From Lachnospiraceae bacterium UBA1201 (GTDB taxonomy: Bacteria; Bacillota; Clostridia; Lachnospirales; Lachnospiraceae), in the NCBI GenBank assembly GCA_002309675.1, contig DBXX01000017.1, positions 975 to 15,688 of the forward strand: DNA of 14,714 nucleotides, in the 5' to 3' direction. The notes beneath the pieces were generated by a model. It searched no databases. It had not been told where the DNA came from and worked only from the letters and a program-made list of their open reading frames with translations. This document shows positions 7,389-13,529 of this stretch, piece after piece. Each line of letters begins with the position of its first letter. Position 1 is the first letter of the stretch. The translations under genes were made by a program, and so were the position numbers.

Positions 7389-7423
7389 TCGAAAATCAGA
7401 ACAGACACATGGGAGAAACGAAA

Positions 7424-8269
7424 ATGAGGATCATCAACTTGATCGAAAATACAGAGGGAGCGGACGGCTGTGCATTTGCGCACGGCCTTTCCTTTTACGT
7501 GGAGACGGAGAAACATAAGCTGCTGCTGGACCTGGGACCTTCCGGGGAAACGCTGCAGAATGCGCGTCAGCTGGGCATCGACCTCGCGTCGATCGACACG
7601 GTCATCCTGAGCCACGGCCACTACGATCATTCGGGCGGCATTTTGCCATTTGCCGCGGTGAACCCTGCGGCGAAGATCTTTATGCAGGCTTCGGCGACGG
7701 GAGACTACTATGCAGACGACGGCGAGCATGCGCCTGTGCGCTACCGCTATATAGGCATAGACAAAAACATCGCCGGGCTGCCGCAGGTGCATTTTCTGCA
7801 CGGAGATACGGTGCTCGACGATGAATTGGAACTATTAACGATAAAAGAACGCAGCCACGCATTGCCCTTCACGAATAAACGCCTCTTAGTACGGGTGGGC
7901 GATACGTTTCAGCGCGACGAGTTCGGGCACGAGCATTTCCTCGTGATCCGACAGAATGGGAAGACCGTTCTGATGTCGGGCTGCGCGCACAATGGTATCT
8001 TAAGCATATTGGACGCGTATACCGCGAAATACGGGGCTGCGCCGGACCTGGTGATCAGCGGCTTCCACCTCATGAAGAAGACCGATTACCGCGAGACCGA
8101 GCTGCGCGAGATCGAAGAGATCGCACGGGAACTTAAGCGGTATCCGACACGGTTCGTGACCTGCCACTGCACCGGCACCGTAGCATACGACGTGATGAAG
8201 GCCATCCTCGGCGATCAACTCGAATACGTACATTCGGGAGAAGAAGTCACGGTCCAGTATCCGTTGTAG
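7424..8269 (+). CDS. MBL-fold metallo-hydrolase, RFaP-synthase-like (COG1237 type)
   Basis: This 281-residue protein has the metallo-beta-lactamase fold. It contains the metal motif SHGHYDHSGG (HxHxDH, encoded near 7608-7637), GCAHNGI around 7980-7997, GFHL near 8060-8071 and HCTG near 8164-8175, the pattern of the COG1237 group. Some members of that group were named for a methanopterin-precursor synthase; most bacterial members are uncharacterised, so no substrate is claimed. An upstream ATG at 7409 is possible, but the ATG at 7424 has GGGAG 8 bp upstream and begins MRIINLIENTEG, the usual family start, so I prefer it. The gene follows the zinc-ribbon gene closely, and its last 55 bp overlap the 3' end of the GNAT gene on the other strand. 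There is no room for a private terminator. Confidence 0.85.
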   Translation: MRIINLIENTEGADGCAFAHGLSFYVETEKHKLLLDLGPSGETLQNARQLGIDLASIDTVILSHGHYDHSGGILPFAAVNPAAKIFMQASATGDYYADDGEHAPVRYRYIGIDKNIAGLPQVHFLHGDTVLDDELELLTIKERSHALPFTNKRLLVRVGDTFQRDEFGHEHFLVIRQNGKTVLMSGCAHNGILSILDAYTAKYGAAPDLVISGFHLMKKTDYRETELREIEEIARELKRYPTRFVTCHCTGTVAYDVMKAILGDQLEYVHSGEEVTVQYPL

Positions 8270-8805
8270 AGGTAGCGGTCTTCGCCGCCGAGCAGGAGTT
8301 CGTCGGACTTCGTAAATCCGAACTGCGACGCGGCTGCGGCGCGTTCCACGGCGTAGATCGGGATCTTCGTCACGAAGGTGTCACAGTCGAACAGCTCGAA
8401 GGCGGGAGGGATGCAGAGCGCGAAAAGCTCGCGCAGCACATCGGTCTTCTCATAGTCGCTGCGTACGTCGAGCCGCAGCAGCCCCATGTGGTTGAATGCG
8501 TCCTCCGACAGACGGTGGAACATCTCGATGGTGCCGATCGCCTTACCGATCGTTTTATCCACGATGGTCCAGCGCACGAACCATTTTTCACGATAAGAGT
8601 AGAGCCAGAAATCGACAGCCTGTGCCATCCGCTCCCTCGTGGGATAGTAGAAGTTATCCCCGTCACAGTTGTCACTGTTGAAGAAGGGCAGGGCGTTTTT
8701 ATCGCTGTAGACCTCGAGCAGATCGTCGATATCTCCTTCGGTCAATAACCGGAATTCGAACCGTTCGTTCTCAAATACCGGACAGTTTTCATAAACATTT
8801 TGCAT
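8215..8805 (-). CDS. GNAT-family N-acetyltransferase (RimJ/RimL-like)
   Basis: This 196-residue protein resembles the RimJ/RimL branch of GNAT acetyltransferases, which transfer acetyl from acetyl-CoA to an amine, often a protein N-terminus or a small molecule. Visible features are the opening beta strand with FRLLTEGDIDDLLEVYSD, the central TIVDKTIGKAIGTIEMF strand pair, LLRLDVRSDYEKTDV at the place of the CoA-binding loop, and AAAASQFGFTKS near the C-terminus (the common S-x-GF motif). The loop does not show a clean Q/RxxGxG/A signature, so CoA binding is atypical or this is a divergent subgroup. The ATG at 8805 is chosen because GGAGG lies 8 bp upstream; the frame is open further up to 8856 but without a ribosome site. 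It follows the WYL gene on the same strand, with a palindrome between them, and overlaps the MBL gene convergently by 55 bp. Confidence 0.82.
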   Translation of the reverse strand: MQNVYENCPVFENERFEFRLLTEGDIDDLLEVYSDKNALPFFNSDNCDGDNFYYPTRERMAQAVDFWLYSYREKWFVRWTIVDKTIGKAIGTIEMFHRLSEDAFNHMGLLRLDVRSDYEKTDVLRELFALCIPPAFELFDCDTFVTKIPIYAVERAAAASQFGFTKSDELLLGGEDRYLYNGYWTVTSSPECTYSS

Positions 8806-8847
8806 CTTGCATACCTCCGTTTTGTTTTGATATGCACAGTATAATGC

Positions 8848-8879
8848 ATGAAACATGACATGAGTTTGTCATGTTTCAT
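8848..8879. promoter_or_regulatory. Perfect 12-bp inverted repeat, putative operator of the GNAT gene
   Basis: ATGAAACATGAC (8848-8859) and GTCATGTTTCAT (8868-8879) are perfect inverted repeats with an 8-bp centre. The core ATGACA-N6-TGTCAT (8855-8872) recurs with identical spacing at 10591-10608. On the minus strand it sits directly upstream of a possible -10 (TATACT, complement of 8839-8844) for the GNAT gene and overlaps the WYL stop codon. An operator is the best reading. A terminator is less likely, because no T run follows on the minus strand. Confidence 0.6.
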
Positions 8880-9777
8880 ATTTTTTTGCAAGTTTTTTTG
8901 CGACCTTCGCGAACCCGCGCCGGATCTCTTCGGGTCCGATGATCTCCGCATCGTCCCCAAACGACAATATGTACCGGTAGAGCGACGGCGCATCCTCATA
9001 AGTAAAAGTAACCAGAAGGGCTCCATCGTCTGTGTGTTGCAGGCGATCCGGGCCGAACTCGTCGATCACGCGCCACTTCTGCGATGCGTCGAACCGCACG
9101 GTGGCGGTGACCTCCTGCTCGGAGTGGAAGCCCTTATCACTGACATATTCCGGAACCTCGCGCTCGGCGAATGGCGTGTCGGAGAGTTTAAGGTCGGTCA
9201 TGCGCGTAAGCTTAAACATGCGGTAGTCACGGCGCGCGGTGCAGTAGCCCCACACGTACCAGGACGACCACTGGAAGATCAGGTGGTACGGCTCGATGGC
9301 GCGCGTGGTCTCGCCGCGCGGCGAGAAGTAGGTGAACGCGATGTCGCGGCGCTCCTCCATGGCCCGCGTGATCAGTTCGATCTTCTCCGCGACGGCCGCT
9401 TTATCCCAGCTGGCCAGGTCAATGATGATGTGGTTCGATGCATTGACCGAGGTGGAACCGTCCAGGGAAAGCTTCTCCATCAGGCGGCGGTAGCGGTTCG
9501 TCCCGCTGACGCTGTCCAGGCTCTGCAGCCCCGACAGGATGGCGCGCATCTCGTCGGAGGAGAGCAGCGTGCGGTCCATTTTGTAGCCGCTCAGAATCGA
9601 GATGCCGCCGCCCTGGCCCTGCTCCGACACGATCGGTATGCCGGCCATGTTCAGCGACTCGACGTCCCGCAGAATGGTCCTGCGCGACACCTCGAACCGC
9701 TCCGCCAGCTCCGTCGACGTCACTTTATCCTTCTGTAGTAAGATCGAGAGGATCCCGATCAGTCTGTCGATCTTCAA
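8869..9777 (-). CDS. YafY-type HTH-WYL transcriptional regulator
   Basis: This 302-residue DNA-binding regulator has an N-terminal HTH_11 winged helix (residues ~5-60; TSTELAERFEVSRRTILRDV is the helix-turn-helix) and a WYL domain (~140-225) that includes EPYHLIFQWSSWYVWGY, followed by the WCX extension (~235-300). WYL domains are thought to sense ligands such as nucleotides or oligonucleotides. The frame is open to 9873, but I choose the TTG at 9777: it yields the family-typical MKIDRLIGILSILLQ start, has AAGGCAGG 8 bp upstream, and the promoter lies inside the longer alternative. It diverges from the MmcQ-MGMT gene. Two ATGACA-N6-TGTCAT palindromes nearby are candidate binding sites, although none was found in its own promoter. 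Confidence 0.9.
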   Translation of the reverse strand: MKIDRLIGILSILLQKDKVTSTELAERFEVSRRTILRDVESLNMAGIPIVSEQGQGGGISILSGYKMDRTLLSSDEMRAILSGLQSLDSVSGTNRYRRLMEKLSLDGSTSVNASNHIIIDLASWDKAAVAEKIELITRAMEERRDIAFTYFSPRGETTRAIEPYHLIFQWSSWYVWGYCTARRDYRMFKLTRMTDLKLSDTPFAEREVPEYVSDKGFHSEQEVTATVRFDASQKWRVIDEFGPDRLQHTDDGALLVTFTYEDAPSLYRYILSFGDDAEIIGPEEIRRGFAKVAKKLAKKYET

Positions 9778-9812
9778 AACGAGTACCTGCCTTTCGGATA
9801 TGTATGAGGATA

Positions 9813-9821
9813 TTATACCAT
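9813..9821 (-). promoter_or_regulatory. Extended -10 promoter of the WYL regulator
   Basis: Read on the minus strand, TGGTATAAT is a perfect -10 hexamer (9813-9818) with a TGn extension. No good -35 is seen at 17 bp. It lies about 36 bp before the TTG start, supporting that start over the in-frame ATGs further upstream. Confidence 0.6.
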
Positions 9822-9854
9822 ATGTTTCAGGCCGGATGGGGCTGTACATGAAAA

Positions 9855-9883
9855 TTGACTGCTTAGTCGCCATTTGCTATAAT
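9855..9883 (+). promoter_or_regulatory. Near-consensus promoter of the MmcQ-MGMT gene
   Basis: TTGACT (9855-9860), a 17-bp spacer and TATAAT (9878-9883) with a TGC extension. It is the strongest promoter in the window and runs divergent to the WYL promoter, about 35 bp away. The 5' leader carries a small GC hairpin at 9909-9927. Confidence 0.8.
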
Positions 9884-9908
9884 GGAAAGCAGATCAGACG
9901 GTGACGTG

Positions 9909-9927
9909 GCCCGGCGCATGACCGGGC
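9909..9927 (+). promoter_or_regulatory. GC hairpin in the leader of the MmcQ-MGMT mRNA
   Basis: GCCCGG (9909-9914) and CCGGGC (9922-9927) form a 6-bp stem with a 7-nt loop, 5 bp before the GAGGAGG ribosome site. No T run follows, so it is not a terminator. It could stabilise the mRNA 5' end or modulate translation. Confidence 0.4.
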
Positions 9928-9944
9928 GCTAAGAGGAGGAAGTT

Positions 9945-10571
9945 ATGAAAACCAGAGAAGAGGTGCTTGCATTCGGATTATCATTTCCCGATACGTATCA
10001 GGAGGCACCGTTTCATGATCCGAACTGGCAGCTCGTTCGGGTCCGCGCGAATAAAAAGGCATTTCTATGGACCTACGAGAGGGACGGATATATTTGCATA
10101 AACATAAAAGTGGATCCGATGTTGCGCTTCTATTGGCGCGACAAATACGCCGCGGTGATCCCCGGATATCATCAGAATAAAGAGCACTGGAACACAGTGA
10201 TATTAGATGGGACCATCCCCACGGATATTATTCAGAAGATGATCACGGAGAGCTACGATCTGGTGACCGATTCTCCCACAAAACGTATATACGAAGCCGT
10301 GAAAAAGATCCCACGCGGGCAGGTCGCGACCTACGGGCAGGTCGCAAAGCTTGCGGGCAATGCGCGCATGAGCCGTGCGGTCGGTAATGCGTTGCATAAA
10401 AACACGGATCCGGACGGGGTCCCCTGCTACCGCGTGGTGAATTCAAAAGGAGAGCTTGCAGAAGAATTCGTCTTCGGCGGGGCTGGCATCCAGAAGAAAA
10501 TGCTGGAAGCAGACGGAATCGAAGTCATAGGAAACCGGGTGGATCTTAAGAAATATGGCATGAAAGTATGA
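9945..10571 (+). CDS. MmcQ/YjbR-MGMT-like (alkyltransferase-like) fusion protein
   Basis: This 208-residue protein combines a MmcQ/YjbR domain (residues ~1-105; FPDTYQEAPFHDPNWQLVRV, WRDKY..VIPGYHQNKEHWN) with a C-terminal DNA-binding domain of O6-alkylguanine-DNA alkyltransferases (~110-195). The latter shows GQVATYGQVAKLAGNARMSR, the arginine-finger region RAVGNALHKN and the active-site motif. In true alkyltransferases that motif is PCHR; here it reads PCYR (C161, Y162), so the acceptor cysteine is present but the activating histidine is a tyrosine. The protein may therefore bind alkylated or bulky guanine lesions without efficient transfer, like ATL proteins, or be a weak enzyme. Start: ATG with AGAGGAGGA just upstream and a strong promoter at 9855-9883. 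It is divergent from the WYL gene and followed by the radical SAM and TfoX_N genes, which suits a DNA-maintenance group. Confidence 0.87.
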   Translation: MKTREEVLAFGLSFPDTYQEAPFHDPNWQLVRVRANKKAFLWTYERDGYICINIKVDPMLRFYWRDKYAAVIPGYHQNKEHWNTVILDGTIPTDIIQKMITESYDLVTDSPTKRIYEAVKKIPRGQVATYGQVAKLAGNARMSRAVGNALHKNTDPDGVPCYRVVNSKGELAEEFVFGGAGIQKKMLEADGIEVIGNRVDLKKYGMKV

Positions 10572-10590
10572 TCCCGGTGAAAGAAGAAAT

Positions 10591-10608
10591 ATGACATATA
10601 GGTGTCAT
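10591..10608. promoter_or_regulatory. Second ATGACA-N6-TGTCAT palindrome, putative operator
   Basis: ATGACA (10591-10596) and TGTCAT (10603-10608) are separated by 6 bp, exactly as in the copy at 8855-8872. The similarity runs on into TGTCATGTTT on one side. It lies between the MmcQ-MGMT stop codon and the radical SAM gene. Confidence 0.55.
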
Positions 10609-10620
10609 GTTTGGGGGGAT

Positions 10621-10659
10621 ATGATGAAAAAGCCCTGGATGAAGCCAGATCATGCCTAA
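10621..10659 (+). CDS. Possible 12-codon leader peptide ORF
   Basis: ATGATG at 10621 opens a short frame encoding MMKKPWMKPDHA, with a G-rich ribosome-site-like GGGGGGAT directly upstream. The stop codon falls within the left arm of the inverted repeat at 10652-10686. It may be a leader peptide for the radical SAM gene or the truncated head of a lost gene. Evidence is weak. Confidence 0.25.
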   Translation: MMKKPWMKPDHA

Positions 10660-10686
10660 GGCTAGACACACCTACGTCTTAGGCAT
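10652..10686 (+). repeat. Inverted repeat in the radical SAM leader
   Basis: ATGCCTAAG (10652-10660) and CTTAGGCAT (10678-10686) pair perfectly. An inner TAG/CTA pairing can extend the stem across a small internal loop. The motif AGGCATAAA is then repeated at 10681-10689 and 10691-10699. No T run follows, so it is not an intrinsic terminator; an RNA or operator role is possible. Confidence 0.5.
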
Positions 10687-10754
10687 AAAAAGGCATAAAT
10701 CGCAATAACGGGAAGTGCAAAACAAAACTTCCTAGAAAAACGAGAGGTACTACC

Positions 10755-11651
10755 ATGCATTTTGTGGAGGCGAAAGGACTGCTGACAGGAAGCGGCGGGC
10801 ATTTCGGAATGAATATCTATCGCGGGTGCAGCCACGGCTGCATCTACTGCGACAGCCGGAGCCGCTGCTACCAGTTCACGCATCCGTTTGAGGATATCGA
10901 GGTAAAACAAAACGCGCCGGAGCTACTCGAGGCGGCGCTTAAGAAAAAGCGCAGAAAGGCCATGATCGGGACGGGTGCCATGTCGGACCCGTACATGCAC
11001 TGCGAGGAGCAGCTGCGCCTGATGCGCCGGTGCCTGGAGATCATCCTGAAGAACGATTTCGGCGTTGCGGTGCAGACGAAATCCGACCGCATCCTGCAGG
11101 ATATAGACTTGCTGGACGCGATCAACCGCAACGCAAAATGCGTGGTGGAGATGACTCTCACCACGTACGATGATCACTTATGCAGCATCCTGGAGCCGAA
11201 CGTTTGCAACACGAAACGCCGGATCGAGGTGCTCGAGAAGATGCAGGAGAGGAGCATCCCGACGGTCGTCTGGCTGACGCCCATCCTGCCTTTTATCAAC
11301 GACACGGAAGAAAACATCACCGCGATCTTGAACGAATGTGCCCGCGTGGGCGTAAAGGGCGTCGTCGACTTCGGCATGGGCCTGACCCTGCGCGAGGGCG
11401 ACCGCGAGTATTACTACGCCGCCCTGGACCGGTATTTCCCGGGAATGAAAGAAAAATACATCAAGACCTACGGGTATGCCTACGAGTTACCCAGCCCACG
11501 GGCCCGCGAACTTAAGGGCTTTTTTAGCAGTTTCTGCCGCGAGCACGGCATGATGTCTGACCCCGATGAGATCTTCCGGTACATAAACACCCTGCCGGAG
11601 AAATATGAGCAGATGAGCATGTTTGAGGAGACTATTGATGGCATCGAGTAA
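10755..11651 (+). CDS. SplB-like radical SAM protein (COG1533 type)
   Basis: This 298-residue cytoplasmic iron-sulfur enzyme binds a 4Fe-4S cluster through C25, C29 and C32 (RGCSHGCIYC, CX3CX2C) and should cleave S-adenosylmethionine reductively. The family includes spore photoproduct lyase and many uncharacterised relatives. The conserved early region (GMNIYRGCSHGCIYCDSRS), the MIGTGAMSDPYMHCEE segment and VVWLTPILPFINDTEENI match the COG1533 group. It is shorter than true spore photoproduct lyase and lacks its N-terminal part, so photoproduct repair is not claimed. The ATG at 10755 has GAGAGG 7-8 bp upstream. The last 14 bp overlap the start of the TfoX_N gene, so the two are translationally coupled. 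Confidence 0.87.
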   Translation: MHFVEAKGLLTGSGGHFGMNIYRGCSHGCIYCDSRSRCYQFTHPFEDIEVKQNAPELLEAALKKKRRKAMIGTGAMSDPYMHCEEQLRLMRRCLEIILKNDFGVAVQTKSDRILQDIDLLDAINRNAKCVVEMTLTTYDDHLCSILEPNVCNTKRRIEVLEKMQERSIPTVVWLTPILPFINDTEENITAILNECARVGVKGVVDFGMGLTLREGDREYYYAALDRYFPGMKEKYIKTYGYAYELPSPRARELKGFFSSFCREHGMMSDPDEIFRYINTLPEKYEQMSMFEETIDGIE

Positions 11652-11955
11652 AGATTATTTGGACTTTATAGTGGAACAGTTGTCGGGGTTATCCGACATT
11701 ACCTGGCGGGCAATGATGGGCGAGTATATCCTCTATTACCGCGGGAAGATCGTCGGCGGCATCTACGACGACCGCTTTCTGGTGAAGAACATCCCGGCCG
11801 CCGCAAAACTCATGCCCGAGGCCCAGCTCGAGTTACCTTATGAGGGCGCAAAAGAGATGCTCATGGTCGATGATGTCGAAAACAAAGAATTCCTCACACA
11901 GTTGCTGGAAGCGATGTACGAAGCCCTGCCTTCAGCGAAGAAGAAAAAGAAATAG
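11638..11955 (+). CDS. TfoX N-terminal domain protein
   Basis: This 105-residue protein consists of a single TfoX_N domain (SDITWRAMMGEYILYYRGKI, then IYDDRFLVKNIPAA) and a lysine-rich tail (SAKKKKK). The domain is named after the competence regulator TfoX/Sxy of proteobacteria, but stand-alone versions in Bacillota have no proven function. The frame is open from an ATG at 11623, but the ATG at 11638 has GAGGAG at 11625-11630 and gives the family-typical start, so I prefer it. It overlaps the radical SAM gene by 14 bp. The basic tail suggests contact with nucleic acid, which is an inference. Confidence 0.85.
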   Translation: MASSKDYLDFIVEQLSGLSDITWRAMMGEYILYYRGKIVGGIYDDRFLVKNIPAAAKLMPEAQLELPYEGAKEMLMVDDVENKEFLTQLLEAMYEALPSAKKKKK

Positions 11956-11963
11956 GGGGCCTT

Positions 11964-12050
11964 ATGATCTCTTTTAATGACTATCTATATCGCGGCCGCC
12001 TCATCCTCCCGTACGAGCACCTGTCCCGCTTCCAGAACGATTTGGTGTAA
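11964..12050 (+). CDS. Possible 28-residue small ORF or truncated gene head
   Basis: An ATG at 11964 preceded by AGGGGGCC opens a 28-codon frame (starting MISFNDYLYRGRLILPYEHL) that ends 4 bp before the last base of the AAA ATPase gene on the other strand. It begins 8 bp after the TfoX_N stop, so it would be the last gene of that operon. It reads like the N-terminus of a larger protein cut short. I do not recognise it. Confidence 0.35.
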   Translation: MISFNDYLYRGRLILPYEHLSRFQNDLV

Positions 12051-12054
12051 AATA

Positions 12055-13293
12055 CTACAGCAGGCTGATGGGAATCAGCGTGTTGTTACTGTCGATCGGG
12101 AAGGGTGTTTCTGCCATACACAGAATACCGCCGGGTCCCATCGGCTTACCGCTTTTTTCCAGAAGGGAAAATACCTTTATGGCTTTCCTTTCCGGAGAAG
12201 CGGCTTTTTTTATCTCAAAAGCGGAAAGCACCCCGTCTGCCTCCAGAACGACGTCGATCTCCTTTTGATTAGAGTCACGATAAAAGTTCAGATTGTAGGA
12301 TCTATTACCATAGGTCAGGTTTCTAAGCATCTCGAGAACGACGTAGTTCTCCAGAAAATGGCCAGATGCCGCGCCATTCATGAGAGTATCACGACTGGTC
12401 CACGAGGAGAGGTAAGCACACAGACCCGTATCACAGAAATATAATTTCGGGGTCTTCACCATACGTTTCAATTCATTGTTGTAAAACGGTTCGAGAAGGA
12501 AGATGATCCCCATAGATTGGAGAACTTTGATCCATTCCTTCGCAGTCACGGCTGATACGCCCGATGCATTGGCCAGATCCTGATAGTTCAGCAATTCGCC
12601 GGTAAACGCCGCGCAAGCTCGCAGGAACTTACGGAATCCTTCGATGTTTTGGATGCCGTTATCTTCGACAGCATCACGCATAAGGTAAGCATTAATATAG
12701 GAGTTCCAATATTCCCGTCGCATTTCCGGGTCCATGGAAAGCATTTCCGGCATTCCGCCTTCCCATATACGCGTATAGATATCGAGGATGTTGCAGTTCG
12801 GGACGGTCCGGCTTCTTGCGTTCAATGCGTCGAAAGAAAAATCATAAGGAATATCATACGGAATATCATACGGAATTCCGCGGATCTCTTTATCCGACAA
12901 ACTGAACATTTGAAGGATGCCGACTCTGCCGGCCAGAGAATCGCCTGCATGTTGAATGAGTTTTCTGCTTTGCGAGCCAGTCAGCCAAAAAAGTCCCCGT
13001 TCCTCCGTTTCGTCGCAAAGGATCTTGATCTGCTCGAAAAGAGACGGAGCCTTTTGAACCTCATCGATCAGGATGGGAGGGTGATAGATCTGAAAGAATA
13101 GTTTGGGATCGGTCAATGCCAGATTGCGGGCATCAGCATCATCCATGGAAACATATACACGCCCGCTATCTTTCGCCAAGTGCTTGAGCATCGTGGATTT
13201 ACCCACCTGTCTGGCACCGGTCAGCATCACTGCTTTGAATGATGCACTCATTCTCAAAAATTTGTTTTCTATGGTTCGATGAATATATGTCAT
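12055..13293 (-). CDS. AAA ATPase with DUF4143-type C-terminal domain (COG1373)
   Basis: This 412-residue protein has an N-terminal AAA_14-type ATPase domain: Walker A GARQVGKST at residues 26-34, Walker B ILIDEVQ at 74-80 and LTGSQS (sensor 1) near 104-109. A winged-helix-like segment follows (~225-285, NYQDLANASGVSAVTAKEWI). The C-terminal domain (~300-412) contains FYRDSNQKEIDVVLE and AFEIKKA, an E-I-D...E-I-K arrangement as in PD-(D/E)XK nuclease folds. Such proteins are common in bacteria and archaea and mostly uncharacterised; they are often found near defence or toxin genes. An in-frame triple IPYD repeat lies at residues 140-151. The ATG has AAGGAG upstream and its own promoter bracketed by two palindromes. 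It is divergent from the HNH nuclease gene. Nuclease activity is an inference from the motif. Confidence 0.9.
   Translation of the reverse strand: MTYIHRTIENKFLRMSASFKAVMLTGARQVGKSTMLKHLAKDSGRVYVSMDDADARNLALTDPKLFFQIYHPPILIDEVQKAPSLFEQIKILCDETEERGLFWLTGSQSRKLIQHAGDSLAGRVGILQMFSLSDKEIRGIPYDIPYDIPYDFSFDALNARSRTVPNCNILDIYTRIWEGGMPEMLSMDPEMRREYWNSYINAYLMRDAVEDNGIQNIEGFRKFLRACAAFTGELLNYQDLANASGVSAVTAKEWIKVLQSMGIIFLLEPFYNNELKRMVKTPKLYFCDTGLCAYLSSWTSRDTLMNGAASGHFLENYVVLEMLRNLTYGNRSYNLNFYRDSNQKEIDVVLEADGVLSAFEIKKAASPERKAIKVFSLLEKSGKPMGPGGILCMAETPFPIDSNNTLIPISLL
12841..12876 (-). repeat. In-frame triple 12-bp tandem repeat (IPYD x3)
   Basis: Three 12-bp units, ATCATAAGGAAT then twice ATCATACGGAAT on the plus strand, encode IPYD three times in the ATPase. 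Two units are identical and the third differs by one base. It lies at the end of the ATPase core, in a probable surface loop, and could vary in copy number by slippage without breaking the frame. Confidence 0.9.
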
Positions 13294-13317
13294 AGCGCAT
13301 CTCCTTTTTAGGAAAAT

Positions 13318-13333
13318 CTAAAGTCAACTTTAG
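13318..13333. promoter_or_regulatory. Palindromic operator copy 1 (CTAAAGT-N2-ACTTTAG)
   Basis: CTAAAGTCAACTTTAG has perfect 7-bp arms around CA. It overlaps the -10 end and the expected transcription start of the ATPase gene on the minus strand, the position of a repressor site. Confidence 0.75.
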
Positions 13334-13360
13334 AATACACTAATACCGAGCGAAAGTCAA
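13332..13360 (-). promoter_or_regulatory. Promoter of the AAA ATPase gene
   Basis: On the minus strand TTGACT (complement of 13355-13360), a 17-bp spacer and TATTCT (complement of 13332-13337). Operator copy 1 overlaps its downstream end and copy 2 lies 19 bp upstream of the -35. Confidence 0.65.
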
Positions 13361-13379
13361 GCCTGTTTTTAAGGTTAAA

Positions 13380-13395
13380 CTAAAGTCGACTTTAG
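13380..13395. promoter_or_regulatory. Palindromic operator copy 2 (perfect 16-bp palindrome)
   Basis: CTAAAGTCGACTTTAG is a perfect palindrome, 62 bp from copy 1 and differing from it only in one central base. Outer arms TTAAGG (13369-13374) and CCTTAA (13401-13406) extend the symmetry, each separated from the core by 5 bp. It lies 52 bp upstream of the -35 of the HNH gene. Confidence 0.75.
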
Positions 13396-13447
13396 ACTTT
13401 CCTTAATTTTGCCAGGCCGCCCTTGATGCCGACTATGCTTTTTTGTG

Positions 13448-13476
13448 TAGACTTAAACGCCTGAATATGCTATACT
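13448..13476 (+). promoter_or_regulatory. Promoter of the HNH nuclease gene
   Basis: TAGACT (13448-13453), a 17-bp spacer and TATACT (13471-13476) with a TGC extension. The GTG start is 53 bp further downstream, behind GGGGTGAT. Confidence 0.55.
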
Positions 13477-13529
13477 GATAACGTGAAAAAGTAGTAATTG
13501 AGATCAACTTTTAACCGGGGTGATGTGAA

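Noticed and set aside
8848..8900. Plus-strand terminator formed by the inverted repeat and following T runs
   Set aside because: The only plus-strand gene upstream ends about 580 bp earlier, and the core palindrome recurs at 10591 without a proper T run, so an operator explains both copies better.
8848..9738. 296-residue plus-strand ORF opposite the WYL gene
   Set aside because: It is the antisense shadow of the WYL gene, rich in R, A and H as expected from reverse reading of GC-rich codons. It has no ribosome site, and the opposite strand shows a clear HTH-WYL protein.
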